A DNA stretch of 60,863 bases, taken from positions 1-60,863 of the forward strand of contig NZ_LMEO01000024.1 in NCBI RefSeq assembly GCF_001426375.1, given 5' to 3'. The notes beneath the pieces were generated by a model. That model saw nothing but the letters and a program-made list of their open reading frames with translations. It searched no databases and was not told the origin of the DNA. Below are positions 19,541 to 30,121 of the stretch, piece after piece. Position 1 is the stretch's first letter. Every line of letters starts with the position of its first letter. The DNA comes from Paenibacillus sp. Root444D2. Its GTDB lineage: Bacteria; Bacillota; Bacilli; Paenibacillales; NBRC-103111. A program made the position numbers and the translations under genes.

Positions 19541-19909
19541 TTAGATAACTTCTGGAGCCAAGGATACGATCTTCATGAAGTCTCTGTCACGAAGTTCGCG
19601 TGCAACTGGTCCAAAGATACGTGTACCACGTGGACTTTTATCTTCTTTCACGATAACAGCCGCATTCTCATCGAATGAGATATATGATCCGTCTTTACGG
19701 CGAGCACCGCTCTTCGTACGAACGATTACTGCTTTAACAACGTCACCTTTTTTGACAACGCCACCTGGTGTTGCTTCTTTTACTGAACAGACGATCAAAT
19801 CACCAATGTGACCAACGCGACGACCAGTACCACCCAAAACGCGGATACACATTAATTGTTTCGCACCTGAGTTGTCAGCGACAGCCAAACGAGTAAATGG
19901 TTGAATCAT
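19541..19909 (-). CDS. rplN: 50S ribosomal protein L14
   Basis: A 122-residue L14 at the subunit interface, forming bridge B8 and the docking site for Rsf[21 protein letters not shown] and [14 protein letters not shown] identify it. Confidence 0.98.
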   Translation of the reverse strand: MIQPFTRLAVADNSGAKQLMCIRVLGGTGRRVGHIGDLIVCSVKEATPGGVVKKGDVVKAVIVRTKSGARRKDGSYISFDENAAVIVKEDKSPRGTRIFGPVARELRDRDFMKIVSLAPEVI

Positions 19910-19944
19910 CGTATTCCCTCCTTTCGGGGTTCATGTCTCGATTA

Positions 19945-20208
19945 TTAGATAACAACGCCAACTTCAGTAACTTCAACCAGTCTCCAGCTTTTATCTTTGG
20001 ATAACGGTCTAGTTTCACTGATTTTCACAGTGTCACCGATTTTAGCTTGGTTGTTTTCGTCATGCGCTTTAAACTTTTTCGTATATTTGATTCTCTTGTG
20101 ATAGAGATCATGTTTTTTGTAAGTTTCGACAGCAACAACAATGGTTTTATCCATTTTATCGCTGACAACTTTACCGATCAGCACTTTACGATCGTTACGT
20201 TCAGCCAT
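19945..20208 (-). CDS. rpsQ: 30S ribosomal protein S17
   Basis: An 87-residue OB-fold S17. [19 protein letters not shown] and the C-terminal [18 protein letters not shown] are family blocks. It lies between rpmC and rplN. Confidence 0.97.
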   Translation of the reverse strand: MAERNDRKVLIGKVVSDKMDKTIVVAVETYKKHDLYHKRIKYTKKFKAHDENNQAKIGDTVKISETRPLSKDKSWRLVEVTEVGVVI

Positions 20209-20235
20209 CTAAGGAACCCTCCCTTCTAGATTTGG

Positions 20236-20433
20236 TTACCCAATCCCCAATTCTCTTTCACGCAAAATAGTCTTGGCACGAGCGATCTCTTTACGCAAAT
20301 CACGAATTTGAGTCGGGTTGTCCAATTGACCAGTAGCTAGTTGAAAACGGAGGTTAAAGAGTTCTTCTTTAAAACCATTAACTTTTTGCTCAATTTCAGC
20401 AGTGGTTAAGTTCCGGAATTCACTACCCTTCAT
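20236..20433 (-). CDS. rpmC: 50S ribosomal protein L29
   Basis: A 65-residue two-helix protein near the tunnel exit, where trigger factor and SRP dock. [18 protein letters not shown] is the signature. The ATG at 20433 is favoured over a GTG at 20442 by spacing from AGGCGG and by family length. It overlaps the rplP end by 11 nt. Confidence 0.95.
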   Translation of the reverse strand: MKGSEFRNLTTAEIEQKVNGFKEELFNLRFQLATGQLDNPTQIRDLRKEIARAKTILRERELGIG

Positions 20434-20857
20434 TTGCTTCACCGCCTACTTCTTCTCTTTTCACGAATTTCGTTTTGATTGGAAGCTTGTGAGCAGCAAG
20501 ACGCATCGCTTCACGAGCGACCTCTTCACTTACACCAGCAAGTTCAAACAAAATTTTACCCGGTTTTACTACAGCTACCCATTTCTCCACGTTACCTTTA
20601 CCACTACCCATACGGACTTCAAGCGGTTTTTGTGTAACTGGTTTAGCTGGGAAGATTTTAATCCAAACTTTACCGCCACGTTTGATGTAACGTGTCATGG
20701 CAATACGTGCTGCTTCGATTTGACGGTTGGATACCCAAGCCGGTTCTACCGCTTGCAGACCATATTCGCCAAAAGCTACTTCCGTACCGCCTTTAGCGCG
20801 ACCTTTCATGTTACCGCGGTGTTCTTTACGGTGTTTTACACGTTTAGGTACTAACAT
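20423..20857 (-). CDS. rplP: 50S ribosomal protein L16
   Basis: A 144-residue L16 that helps position A-site t[18 protein letters not shown] and [18 protein letters not shown] open the protein. Its stop lies within rpmC, suggesting coupled translation. Confidence 0.98.
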   Translation of the reverse strand: MLVPKRVKHRKEHRGNMKGRAKGGTEVAFGEYGLQAVEPAWVSNRQIEAARIAMTRYIKRGGKVWIKIFPAKPVTQKPLEVRMGSGKGNVEKWVAVVKPGKILFELAGVSEEVAREAMRLAAHKLPIKTKFVKREEVGGEANEG

Positions 20858-20860
20858 GAT

Positions 20861-21523
20861 TTAAATTCCTCCTTCCGGCTGAGCCTTTTTCTTAGCTGGC
20901 GGAAGCACTTCTCCACGATAAATCCATACTTTTACACCGATACGTCCATAAGTAGTGGCTGCTTCAGCAGTACCATAGTCGATATCCGCACGAAGCGTAT
21001 GAAGTGGAACTGTTCCTTCGCTATATCCTTCCGTACGAGCAATCTCAGCACCGCCAAGACGTCCGCTAGTTGCTACTTTAATACCTTTAGCGCCGGATCT
21101 CATTGTTCTTTGCATAGCTTGTTTCATAGCACGACGGAATGAAACGCGACGTTCCAATTGAAGTGCGATAGCTTCAGCTACGAGAATTGCATCAAGATCT
21201 GGGCTTTTGATTTCAGAAATGTTGATGTGAACTTTTTTATTGGACATGCCAGCGATGTAGTTGCGAATAACTTCAACTTCAGCTCCGCCTTTACCAATAA
21301 CCATTCCTGGTTTAGCAGTATGAATCGTAACGTTCACACGGTTAGCCGCGCGCTCGATATCGATGTGGGAAACTGCTGAGTCTTTAAGTTTATTTTTTAA
21401 GTATTCGCGGATTTTGACGTCTTCAAGCAACAGAGTTCCGAAATCTTTCTCTGCGAACCATTTGGACTCCCAATCACGAATAATACCAATTCTAAAGCCT
21501 ACCGGGTTTACTTTCTGACCCAC
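20861..21523 (-). CDS. rpsC: 30S ribosomal protein S3
   Basis: A 220-residue S3, part of the mRNA entry helicase site. The KH domain has [12 protein letters not shown] (about 75-86). The start is GTG (21523), 7 nt after AAGGAGGG. It lies 3 bp before rplP. Confidence 0.98.
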   Translation of the reverse strand: MGQKVNPVGFRIGIIRDWESKWFAEKDFGTLLLEDVKIREYLKNKLKDSAVSHIDIERAANRVNVTIHTAKPGMVIGKGGAEVEVIRNYIAGMSNKKVHINISEIKSPDLDAILVAEAIALQLERRVSFRRAMKQAMQRTMRSGAKGIKVATSGRLGGAEIARTEGYSEGTVPLHTLRADIDYGTAEAATTYGRIGVKVWIYRGEVLPPAKKKAQPEGGI

Positions 21524-21536
21524 ACGTTATCCCTCC

Positions 21537-21869
21537 TTATTTTTCAGATACCACGATTGTGATGTGGCTGGTACGTTTTTTGATCGCGCTAGCGCGACCC
21601 ATTGCACGTTGTTGGAACCTTTTCATTGTAGGTCCTTGGTTAACAAACGTCTCAGATACCACTAATTTATTAGGATCTAATGAATAGTTATGCTCTGCAT
21701 TGGCAATAGCGGAATTCAGTAATTTCTCCAGAATTGGAGAAGCTGCTTTAGGTGTGTGACGCAGAATCGCAATCGCTTCACCTACCGCTTTTCCCCGAAT
21801 CAAGTCAACAACTAGCTTTGCTTTACGAGGAGCAATCCGAGCGTGGTTCAATATTGCTTTAGCTTGCAT
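21537..21869 (-). CDS. rplV: 50S ribosomal protein L22
   Basis: A 110-residue L22 whose beta-hairpin lines the exit tunnel. [18 protein letters not shown] and the hairpin region [19 protein letters not shown] are visible; no macrolide-resistance insertion or deletion is seen in the hairpin. Confidence 0.98.
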   Translation of the reverse strand: MQAKAILNHARIAPRKAKLVVDLIRGKAVGEAIAILRHTPKAASPILEKLLNSAIANAEHNYSLDPNKLVVSETFVNQGPTMKRFQQRAMGRASAIKKRTSHITIVVSEK

Positions 21870-21899
21870 GGTAGTACCTCCTCTCGGTTAAAAATGAAA

Positions 21900-22178
21900 T
21901 TAACGTTTTCCGGTTTTCTTGTCGTCATCGTGACCTTTGTAAGTACGAGTTGGTGCAAATTCACCAAGCTTGTGTCCAACCATATCTTCGGTTACATACA
22001 CAGGCACGTGTTTTCTTCCATCATATACTCCGAAAGTGTGACCAACGAATTGCGGGTAAATCGTAGAACGACGGGACCACGTTTTGATAACCAGTTTTTT
22101 GCTGGAAGTGTTCAAGTCTTCTACTTTTTTCAGTAAGTATCCATCAATAAATGGACCCTTCTTTAAGCTGCGACCCAT
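21900..22178 (-). CDS. rpsS: 30S ribosomal protein S19
   Basis: A 92-residue S19 of the 30S head, partner of S13. [19 protein letters not shown] and [15 protein letters not shown] identify it. GGGAGGAAC precedes the ATG. Confidence 0.98.
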   Translation of the reverse strand: MGRSLKKGPFIDGYLLKKVEDLNTSSKKLVIKTWSRRSTIYPQFVGHTFGVYDGRKHVPVYVTEDMVGHKLGEFAPTRTYKGHDDDKKTGKR

Positions 22179-22226
22179 GGGTGTTCCTCCCTTCCTTGAA
22201 CCTCAAGAGAATTCATATATCCTAGA

Positions 22227-23057
22227 TTACTTCGTACGACGACGTACAATGTATTTATCGGATGCTTTACCTTTTTTACGAGTTTTGAAACCAAGCGTCG
22301 GTTTACCCCATGGTGACATAGGTGATTTACGACCGATTGGTGCGCGTCCTTCACCACCACCGTGTGGGTGATCATTCGGGTTCATTACGACCCCACGAAC
22401 TTGTGGACGATTGCCTTTCCAACGGTTACGTCCTGCTTTACCGATTTTCACGAGCTCGTGATCTTCGTTACCAACAGAACCGATTGTTGCGCGGCAAACT
22501 TTAAGGACTTTACGAACTTCACCGGATGAAAGGCGAATTGTTACGTAAGTTTCTTCTTTACCAAGAAGTTGAGCTTCCGTACCAGCAGCGCGCACTAGTT
22601 GTGCACCTTTACCAGGCTTCAACTCGATGTTGTGGATAACTGTACCAACTGGAATGTTTTCCAATGGAAGAGCGTTACCTACTTTGATATCTGCTTGTGG
22701 TCCAGAAACGATACGATCGTCCACTTTAAGACCTTTAGGAGCGATGATGTATTTTTTCTCACCATCAGCATAATGAATCAATGCGATGTTTGCGGAACGG
22801 TTAGGATCGTACTCAACTGTAGCAACGCGTCCTGGTATTCCATCTTTAGTACGTTTAAAATCGATAATACGGTATTTACGTTTGTGTCCACCACCATGGT
22901 GACGAACCGTAATTTTACCTTGGTTGTTACGACCAGCATGCTTGAACAGAGGAGCAAGCAATGATTTCTCCGGTGTTGATGTTGTGATTTCTTCAAAAGT
23001 AGAAACCGACATCGCACGTCGAGCTGGTGAGGTTGGTTTGTATTTTTTAATTGGCAC
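22227..23057 (-). CDS. rplB: 50S ribosomal protein L2
   Basis: A 276-residue L2, needed for subunit joining and peptidyl transfer. The C-terminal [20 protein letters not shown] carries the conserved His (near residue 230) linked to peptidyl transferase activity. It lies between rplW and rpsS. Confidence 0.98.
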   Translation of the reverse strand: MPIKKYKPTSPARRAMSVSTFEEITTSTPEKSLLAPLFKHAGRNNQGKITVRHHGGGHKRKYRIIDFKRTKDGIPGRVATVEYDPNRSANIALIHYADGEKKYIIAPKGLKVDDRIVSGPQADIKVGNALPLENIPVGTVIHNIELKPGKGAQLVRAAGTEAQLLGKEETYVTIRLSSGEVRKVLKVCRATIGSVGNEDHELVKIGKAGRNRWKGNRPQVRGVVMNPNDHPHGGGEGRAPIGRKSPMSPWGKPTLGFKTRKKGKASDKYIVRRRTK

Positions 23058-23087
23058 TCTGATTTCCTCCTTACTTCAAGAAATGGG

Positions 23088-23378
23088 TTATACCGATTCA
23101 AAGAATTCCAATTCTTTGCTCTCTGCGCTTAGGGACACGATAGCTTTCTTCCAAATGGAAGTGTAACCGGAGTGTTTGCCATAACGTTTTGGCTTAGCTG
23201 GCATTCTCAATGTGTTTACATTTGTAACTTTTACTTTGAAGATAGCTTCAATAGCTTGTTTAATTTCTGTTTTGTTAGCGCGAAGATCCACTTCGAAAAC
23301 ATACTTTTTATTAGCCATTAGGTCGCTTGTACGCTCAGTGATGATCGGGCGCTTGATAATGTCGCGTGGATTTTTCAT
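23088..23378 (-). CDS. rplW: 50S ribosomal protein L23
   Basis: A 96-residue L23 at the tunnel exit, contact point for trigger factor. [17 protein letters not shown] and the [13 protein letters not shown] segment are typical. Its ATG overlaps the rplD end by 4 nt (ATGA). Confidence 0.97.
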   Translation of the reverse strand: MKNPRDIIKRPIITERTSDLMANKKYVFEVDLRANKTEIKQAIEAIFKVKVTNVNTLRMPAKPKRYGKHSGYTSIWKKAIVSLSAESKELEFFESV

Positions 23379-24001
23379 TGTGCAAGCACCTCCTCAACTT
23401 TCTGTACAGCCTCTTGTGTTAAGATCAATTTGTCATAAAGCATGACATCAAGAACGTTAACTCCATCAGCAGCAACAAATTTCACACCTGGGATATTACG
23501 AGCAGACAAAGCAACATTGGAGTCGTTAGCAACGCCCACAACTAGTACTTTGCTATCTACTTTCAGGTTGTTCAGAATAGCAACGAAATCTTTCGTTTTC
23601 GGAGCATTCAATTGAAGTTGATCCAATACGATCAAGTTGTTATCGATAAGTTTCGAGGACAAAGCGGATTTGATCGCTAAGCGACGAACTTTTCTAGGCA
23701 ATTTGAAACCATAGCTACGAGGTGTCGGTCCGAATACGGTACCGCCGCCTTTCCACTGTGGAGCACGAATACTACCTTGACGCGCACGACCTGTACCTTT
23801 TTGTTTCCAAGGTTTACGACCACCGCCGCGAACTTCCGAACGACCTTTTGTTTTGTGTGTTCCTTGACGCACAGCTGCTTGTTGCAAAAGAACAGCTTCG
23901 TGGATCGCATGAACGTGAGGCTCAATTCCGAAAACAACGTCAGACAGTTCAACTTCTCCTACCTGAGCACCTGTTACATTATATAAAGCTACTTTTGGCA
24001 T
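23375..24001 (-). CDS. rplD: 50S ribosomal protein L4
   Basis: A 208-residue L4 whose loop reaches the tunnel constriction. The loop region [19 protein letters not shown] is intact. In E. coli L4 represses the S10 operon; a structured leader before rpsJ here would allow the same. Overlaps rplW by 4 nt. Confidence 0.98.
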   Translation of the reverse strand: MPKVALYNVTGAQVGEVELSDVVFGIEPHVHAIHEAVLLQQAAVRQGTHKTKGRSEVRGGGRKPWKQKGTGRARQGSIRAPQWKGGGTVFGPTPRSYGFKLPRKVRRLAIKSALSSKLIDNNLIVLDQLQLNAPKTKDFVAILNNLKVDSKVLVVGVANDSNVALSARNIPGVKFVAADGVNVLDVMLYDKLILTQEAVQKVEEVLAQ

Positions 24002-24017
24002 CTGTCTTCCTCCTTTC

Positions 24018-24641
24018 TTACTTTTTCACAGCAGACTTCACGCTAACGTAGCTGTTTCTAGGACCCGGAATGGAACCTTTAACTAGCAACACGTTACGCT
24101 CAGCATCTACTTTAATGATTTGCAGGTTTTGCAAAGTTACTGTTTCGTTACCCATATGTCCTGGCAATTTCTTACCTTTAGGAACGCGGTTTGCTTGAAT
24201 GGAACCCATGGAACCTGGTCCGCGGTGATAACGTGATCCGTGAGCCATAGGGCCTGTGGATTGGTTATGTCTTTTGATGTTACCTTGGAAACCTTTACCT
24301 TTGGAAGTACCCGTTACATCAACGAATTCGCCCTCTGTAAACAGATCTGCTTTCAGTTCTTGACCAACTTCATAGTCACCCAACTGAATGCCACGAATTT
24401 CTTTAACGTAGCGCTTAGGCGTTGCCCCTGCTTTTTTCGCATGGCCAAGCTCTGGTTTAATGATTCTGCTAGCTTTCACATCATCAAAACCGATTTGGAT
24501 CGACTCATATCCGTCGTTATCCACATCTTTCTTTTGCAGTACCACACATGGTCCCGCTTGAATGACAGTTACCGGAACTACATTACCCTCCGGAGTAAAC
24601 AACTGTGTCATCCCAAGTTTTTTTCCTAAGATACCTTTCAT
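24018..24641 (-). CDS. rplC: 50S ribosomal protein L3
   Basis: A 207-residue L3 that reaches the peptidyl transferase centre. [15 protein letters not shown] opens it; the central loop with [22 protein letters not shown] (two parts) is complete. The ATG at 24641, 6 nt after GAGGTG, is chosen over a GTG at 24650. Confidence 0.97.
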   Translation of the reverse strand: MKGILGKKLGMTQLFTPEGNVVPVTVIQAGPCVVLQKKDVDNDGYESIQIGFDDVKASRIIKPELGHAKKAGATPKRYVKEIRGIQLGDYEVGQELKADLFTEGEFVDVTGTSKGKGFQGNIKRHNQSTGPMAHGSRYHRGPGSMGSIQANRVPKGKKLPGHMGNETVTLQNLQIIKVDAERNVLLVKGSIPGPRNSYVSVKSAVKK

Positions 24642-24686
24642 CGTTGACACCTCATTTCCTTCCTAAACGTTCATTCTATAGTTGTT

Positions 24687-25134
<448 letters not shown>

Positions 25135-25163
25135 ATTATATAAAATTTGAAAACGAAAAGCAA
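25135..25163 (-). promoter_or_regulatory. Sigma-A promoter of the S10 operon
   Basis: TTGCTT (25158-25163), 17 bases, TATAAT (25135-25140) on the minus strand, in very A/T-rich surroundings. It lies directly after the tuf terminator, so the S10 cluster is a separate transcription unit. Confidence 0.88.
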
Positions 25164-25185
25164 GCGAAATTTTAGGCATATGCAT

Positions 25186-25219
25186 AAAAAAACACTCACC
25201 GCCTAAACGATGAGTGTTT
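25186..25219 (-). terminator. Terminator of the str operon (after tuf)
   Basis: AACACTCA (25191-25198) pairs with TGAGTGTT (25211-25218), with additional CG pairs inside; on the minus strand it ends in T7. Confidence 0.93.
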
Positions 25220-25235
25220 CTTCTATATAAAGGTA

Positions 25236-26426
25236 TTACTTTTGAATTGTTGCAACCGCGCCCGCACCAACTGTACGTCCGCCTTCACGAATCGCGAAGC
25301 GTGTTCCTTCTTCGATTGCGATTGGGTTGATTAGTTCAACAGTAACAGTGATGTTATCACCAGGCATAACCATCTCAGTACCTTCTGGAAGGGAGATGAT
25401 ACCCGTTACGTCAGTTGTACGGAAGTAGAACTGTGGACGGTAACCTGTGAAGAAAGGCTTATGACGGCCACCCTCTTCTTTAGTTAGAACGTAGATTTGT
25501 GCTGTGAAGTTCGTGTGTGGTTTAACTGAACCTGGTTTCGCAAGTACTTGTCCACGCTCGATATCTTTACGGTCTACACCACGAAGCAAAGCTCCAATGT
25601 TGTCACCAGCTTGAGCGGAATCAAGCAATTTACGGAACATCTCTACACCAGTTACGATGCATTTACGAGTTTCTTCAGCGATACCAACGATTTCAACTTC
25701 TTCTTGTACTTTAACAGTACCACGCTCAACACGACCAGTTGCAACTGTTCCACGACCAGTGATTGAGAATACATCCTCAACTGGCATAAGGAAAGGCTTG
25801 TCAGTTTGACGCTCAGGAGTTGGGATGTAAGTATCAACTTGCTCGAACAACTCGATGATTTTGTCAGCCCAAGGACCTTCTGGGTTAGCAAGAGCTTCAC
25901 GAGCTGCACCACGGATGATTGGAGTATCATCGCCTGGGAACTCATATTCGTTAAGAAGGTCGCGAACTTCCATCTCAACCAATTCAAGCAACTCTTCGTC
26001 TTCAACCATATCACATTTGTTAAGGAATACTACGATGTAAGGTACGCCTACTTGACGGGAAAGAAGGATGTGCTCGCGAGTTTGCGGCATAGGGCCGTCA
26101 GCTGCGGATACAACCAGGATCGCTCCGTCCATTTGAGCAGCACCAGTGATCATGTTTTTAACATAGTCAGCATGTCCAGGGCAGTCAACGTGTGCGTAGT
26201 GACGGTTAGGTGTTTCGTACTCAACGTGAGCCGTGGAGATTGTGATACCGCGCTCGCGCTCTTCTGGTGCTTTATCGATTTGGTCGAATGCTACTGCAGC
26301 TCCACCGTATCTTTTGGACAATACAGTTGTAATAGCAGCTGTCAAAGTTGTTTTACCATGGTCAACGTGACCGATAGTACCGATGTTAACATGCGGTTTG
26401 TTACGTTCAAATTTAGCCTTTGCCAT
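25236..26426 (-). CDS. tuf: Elongation factor Tu
   Basis: A 396-residue GTPase that carries aminoacyl-tRNA to the ribosome. GHVDHGKTT (P-loop, about 19-27), DCPGHADYV, and NKCD mark the G domain; domains 2 and 3 follow and end [18 protein letters not shown] lies 11 nt before the ATG. Last gene of the str operon. Confidence 0.99.
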   Translation of the reverse strand: MAKAKFERNKPHVNIGTIGHVDHGKTTLTAAITTVLSKRYGGAAVAFDQIDKAPEERERGITISTAHVEYETPNRHYAHVDCPGHADYVKNMITGAAQMDGAILVVSAADGPMPQTREHILLSRQVGVPYIVVFLNKCDMVEDEELLELVEMEVRDLLNEYEFPGDDTPIIRGAAREALANPEGPWADKIIELFEQVDTYIPTPERQTDKPFLMPVEDVFSITGRGTVATGRVERGTVKVQEEVEIVGIAEETRKCIVTGVEMFRKLLDSAQAGDNIGALLRGVDRKDIERGQVLAKPGSVKPHTNFTAQIYVLTKEEGGRHKPFFTGYRPQFYFRTTDVTGIISLPEGTEMVMPGDNITVTVELINPIAIEEGTRFAIREGGRTVGAGAVATIQK

Positions 26427-26465
26427 TTTAAACGATTCCTCCTTAGAGTGACTAATAGTTTTATA

Positions 26466-28541
26466 TTAAGCGCCTTTGCCTTTTGCAATAATTTCTTCTG
26501 CAATGGACTTAGGTACTTCTTCATAATGTGAAAGTTCCATGGAGTAAACACCACGGCCTTGTGTTCTCGAACGAAGCGTTGTGGAATATCCAAACATTTC
26601 GGACAAAGGCACCTTAGCACGGATGATTTGCGCGCCATGACGGTTATCCATACCTTCAATACGTCCACGACGGGAGTTAAGGTCACCCATAACATCGCCC
26701 ATGTACTCTTCTGGTACAGTAACTTCAACCTTCATGATTGGCTCAAGAAGAACCGGTTTACATTTTTCTTTAGCTGCTTTAAGTGCCATGGAACCTGCGA
26801 TTTTGAACGCCATTTCATTGGAGTCAACATCATGGTAAGATCCATCAACAACTGTAGCTTTGATATCCACGAGCGGGAATCCTGCGATTACACCGTTTTT
26901 CATGGACTCTTCGATACCAGCTTGAATAGGTGCGATATATTCTCTAGGAATAGATCCGCCCACTACTTTGCTTTCGAAAATGAAACCTGTGCCAGCTTCT
27001 TGAGGTTCGAACTCAACCCAACAATGTCCGTATTGACCACGACCACCGGATTGACGAACGAATTTACCTTCAACTTTAGCTGCCGCACGGAATGTTTCAC
27101 GATAAGCAACTTGTGGTTTACCTACATTGGTTTCTACTTTGAACTCGCGAAGCATACGGTCAACTAGGATCTCAAGGTGAAGCTCACCCATACCTGCGAT
27201 GATCGTTTGTCCTGTTTCTTCGTCTGTGGAAGCACGGAAAGTCGGATCTTCTTCAGCAAGTTTTTGCAATGCGATACCCATTTTATCTTGGTCGGCTTTC
27301 GTCTTCGGTTCAACAGCAAGCTGAATAACCGGTTCAGGGAAGACCATTTTCTCAAGAATAACTGGATTTTTCTCATCACAAAGTGTATCACCAGTCGTTG
27401 TATCTTTCAATCCAACGGCCGCGGCGATGTCACCAGCGTATACAATGCTGATTTCTTGACGGCTGTTCGCATGCATTTGCAGAATACGACCAACGCGCTC
27501 ACGTTTGCCTTTTGTTGCGTTAACAACGTAGGAACCGGAGTTCAAGGTACCAGAGTAAACACGGAAGAACGTAAGACGACCAACGAAAGGATCTGTCATG
27601 ATTTTGAATGCAAGCGCTGAGAAAGGTTGATCATCAGCAGACTTACGAACCACTTCAGTACCATCGTCAAGTACACCTTTAATGTCAGGCACATCAAGAG
27701 GTGATGGCAGGTAACTAATTACCGCATCCAACATCAATTGAACACCTTTGTTTCTGTAAGAAGACCCTACGATAACTGGGAAGATTTTCACTTCGCAGAC
27801 ACCTTTACGTAGAGCTGCTTTGATTTCGTCAACAGAAATTTCTTCGCCTTCAAGATACTTCATTGTAAGCTCTTCATCGAGCTCAGCAACTTTCTCAATC
27901 AATTCCAAGCGAAGCTCTGCAACTTGATCTTTGAACTCAGCAGGAATCTCGATTTTCTCGATATCCTTACCAAGATCATCTTTGTACATATAAGCAACTT
28001 CATCAACCAAGTCAATGATACCTTTGAACTCATTCTCAGCACCGATTGGAAGTTGAATAGCTACTGCATTTGCACCAAGTTTTTGACGCATGGATTCAAC
28101 AACTTGCAAGAAGTCTGCACCGATGATGTCCATTTTGTTTACGTAAGCAATCCGTGGAACGTTGTATTTATCAGCTTGTCTCCAAACTGTTTCCGATTGA
28201 GGCTCAACGCCCTCTTTCGCACTAAATACACCAACTGCTCCATCCAACACACGAAGGGAACGCTCTACCTCAACGGTAAAGTCAACGTGTCCCGGGGTAT
28301 CAATAATATTGATGCGGTGACCTTCCCATTGCGCAGTTGTAGCGGCGGAAGTAATCGTGATTCCGCGTTCTTGTTCCTGTTCCATCCAGTCCATCGTAGC
28401 AGCACCTTCGTGCACTTCCCCGATTTTGTGAACTTTACCAGTATAGTACAGAATGCGCTCTGTTGTTGTCGTTTTACCAGCATCGATATGAGCCATGATC
28501 CCGATATTACGTGTGTTTTTTAAGGAGAACTCTCTAGCCAT
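26466..28541 (-). CDS. fusA: Elongation factor G
   Basis: A 691-residue translocase GTPase. [15 protein letters not shown] (about 16-30), DTPGHVDF and NKMD form the G domain; domains II to V follow, with [14 protein letters not shown] near the end. The residues of the fusidic-acid region that I can compare look ordinary. It lies between rpsG and tuf. Confidence 0.99.
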   Translation of the reverse strand: MAREFSLKNTRNIGIMAHIDAGKTTTTERILYYTGKVHKIGEVHEGAATMDWMEQEQERGITITSAATTAQWEGHRINIIDTPGHVDFTVEVERSLRVLDGAVGVFSAKEGVEPQSETVWRQADKYNVPRIAYVNKMDIIGADFLQVVESMRQKLGANAVAIQLPIGAENEFKGIIDLVDEVAYMYKDDLGKDIEKIEIPAEFKDQVAELRLELIEKVAELDEELTMKYLEGEEISVDEIKAALRKGVCEVKIFPVIVGSSYRNKGVQLMLDAVISYLPSPLDVPDIKGVLDDGTEVVRKSADDQPFSALAFKIMTDPFVGRLTFFRVYSGTLNSGSYVVNATKGKRERVGRILQMHANSRQEISIVYAGDIAAAVGLKDTTTGDTLCDEKNPVILEKMVFPEPVIQLAVEPKTKADQDKMGIALQKLAEEDPTFRASTDEETGQTIIAGMGELHLEILVDRMLREFKVETNVGKPQVAYRETFRAAAKVEGKFVRQSGGRGQYGHCWVEFEPQEAGTGFIFESKVVGGSIPREYIAPIQAGIEESMKNGVIAGFPLVDIKATVVDGSYHDVDSNEMAFKIAGSMALKAAKEKCKPVLLEPIMKVEVTVPEEYMGDVMGDLNSRRGRIEGMDNRHGAQIIRAKVPLSEMFGYSTTLRSRTQGRGVYSMELSHYEEVPKSIAEEIIAKGKGA

Positions 28542-28579
28542 AGGTCGTTATGTCTCCTTTCTGAAATTGATTTAGAATT

Positions 28580-29050
28580 CTACCAACGATAGTGAGCGAA
28601 TGCTTTATTAGCTTCAGCCATTTTGTGTGTATCTTCACGTTTCTTAACGGAAGAGCCTGTGCTGTTGCTAGCATCGATGATTTCATAAGCCAATCTTTCT
28701 TCCATCGTCTTCTCACCGCGTAGACGTGAGTAGTTTACCAACCAACGCAAGCCTAATGTCGAACGACGATCAGGTCTTACTTCGATAGGCACTTGATAGT
28801 TTGCTCCACCAACACGGCGAGCTTTAACTTCTAGTACTGGCATAATATTTTTGATAGCAGCTTCAAACACTTCCATCGGCTCTTTACCTGTACGATCTTT
28901 CACGAGGTTAAAAGCGTTGTATAGAATGGTTTGTGCTACCCCTCTTTTTCCATCAACCATAATGCGATTGATAAGACGAGTAACTAGTTTGCTATTATAA
29001 ATTGGATCTGGCAATACGTCTCTGCGAGTAACTGGACCTTTACGAGGCAT
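28580..29050 (-). CDS. rpsG: 30S ribosomal protein S7
   Basis: A 156-residue S7, which starts assembly of the 30S head. [20 protein letters not shown] and RLANEIIDA-like [23 protein letters not shown] are diagnostic (second block in two parts). AAAGGGGG precedes the ATG. Confidence 0.98.
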   Translation of the reverse strand: MPRKGPVTRRDVLPDPIYNSKLVTRLINRIMVDGKRGVAQTILYNAFNLVKDRTGKEPMEVFEAAIKNIMPVLEVKARRVGGANYQVPIEVRPDRRSTLGLRWLVNYSRLRGEKTMEERLAYEIIDASNSTGSSVKKREDTHKMAEANKAFAHYRW

Positions 29051-29094
29051 AGTTATCCCCCTTTCTTATAAGAATCATCCCTGATTATTATCTC

Positions 29095-29514
29095 TTATTT
29101 TTTAACTTTCGGACGTTTAGTACCGTATTTGGAACGGGATTGCTTACGGTTGTTAACACCGGAAGTATCCAACGCGCCACGCACGATGTGATAACGTACC
29201 CCTGGAAGATCTTTAATTCTACCTCCACGGATCAATACAACACTGTGTTCTTGCAGGTTGTGACCGATACCTGGAATGTAAGCTGTCACCTCTACGCGGT
29301 TCGTTAAACGAACACGTGCATATTTACGAAGTGCGGAGTTAGGCTTCTTAGGAGTCATAGTACCTACACGCGTGCAGACACCACGTTTTTGAGGTGCACT
29401 CAAATCCGTTGCTTCTCTTTTCAAAGCGTTAAAACCTTTTTGCAAAGCTGGTGATTTAGACTTATCCACCTTCGCTTGACGACCTTTACGTACTAGTTGG
29501 TTAATTGTTGGCAT
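29095..29514 (-). CDS. rpsL: 30S ribosomal protein S12
   Basis: A 139-residue S12 of the decoding centre, with the Gram-positive insertion near residues 20-35. [17 protein letters not shown] carries the wild-type Lys at the streptomycin site, and [13 protein letters not shown] is also unaltered, so no streptomycin-resistance substitution is apparent. Preceded by a 164-bp gap after ybxF in which no gene or firm element was found beyond short weak hairpins. Confidence 0.98.
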   Translation of the reverse strand: MPTINQLVRKGRQAKVDKSKSPALQKGFNALKREATDLSAPQKRGVCTRVGTMTPKKPNSALRKYARVRLTNRVEVTAYIPGIGHNLQEHSVVLIRGGRIKDLPGVRYHIVRGALDTSGVNNRKQSRSKYGTKRPKVKK

Positions 29515-29678
29515 ATCGCCACCTCCTCCCTACATTCATAACATGATGATCTTCTTGCAAGCCCACAGATCCAGGCGAGTCATAAATGAGCAAAGAGAAA
29601 GTCCTTGCCATGGATAGCTGCAAAAAGTTACTAGAACTTAATGTCGCCTATAGCCACTAACAAAAACGTCTTTAGCGT

Positions 29679-29930
29679 TTATTCATTTACAACAGCTGCT
29701 ACCGCAGCTCCAACTTCAATTCCACATGCTTTACCTAGCATCTTCATAGAATCTACATAGGTGACAGGTACACCCTTCTGCGTACAGAGAGTTACCAGAT
29801 TTATCGTCAATCGCGGATCTGCATCTTTGGAAACAAAAACTTCGACTGCCTTACCTTGTTCGACTATTTTTGTAACTTTCTTCGTACCTACACTTATATT
29901 CTTCGCCTGTTTGACTTTATCATAAGACAT
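29679..29930 (-). CDS. L7Ae-family K-turn binding protein YbxF
   Basis: An 83-residue L7Ae/L30e-fold protein that binds RNA kink-turns; in B. subtilis the homologue is YbxF (RplGB), loosely associated with ribosomes. KADPRLT-like KDADPRLTINLVTLCTQKGVP is the RNA-binding core (shown in two parts: KDADPRLTIN, LVTLCTQKGVP). The ATG at 29930 follows GAAGGGGG; a longer frame to 29978 is rejected. First gene of the str operon. Confidence 0.9.
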   Translation of the reverse strand: MSYDKVKQAKNISVGTKKVTKIVEQGKAVEVFVSKDADPRLTINLVTLCTQKGVPVTYVDSMKMLGKACGIEVGAAVAAVVNE

Positions 29931-29984
29931 AAGGCAACCCCCTTCAAAGAAAAGGAAAGAATATCGACTTAGGCACACTACGAT

Positions 29985-30013
29985 ATATTAGCACTTTGAA
30001 CTTCAGGTGTCAA
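29985..30013 (-). promoter_or_regulatory. Sigma-A promoter of the str operon
   Basis: TTGACA (30008-30013), 17 bases, TAATAT (29985-29990) on the minus strand. It lies between the rpoC terminator and ybxF, giving a leader of about 50 nt. Confidence 0.85.
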
Positions 30014-30064
30014 GGATTAACTTCTAATATTTTATTATTCTTACTAGATTAGTAAATGTATATC

Positions 30065-30103
30065 AAAAGGGACAGCACACTTCATAATAAAGTGGCTATC
30101 CCT
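30065..30103 (-). terminator. Terminator of the rpoBC operon
   Basis: AGGGATAGCCACTT and AAGTGTGCTGTCCCT (minus strand) pair with few mismatches around TATTATG, followed by TTTTG. It lies 19 nt after the rpoC stop. Confidence 0.88.
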
Positions 30104-30121
30104 CCTGATTACATAGCGAAT

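Noticed and set aside
29515..29678. A ribosomal leader or second promoter before rpsL
   Set aside because: Only weak hairpins (AAACG/CGTTT, AAGTT/AACTT) and no good -10/-35 pair at proper spacing.
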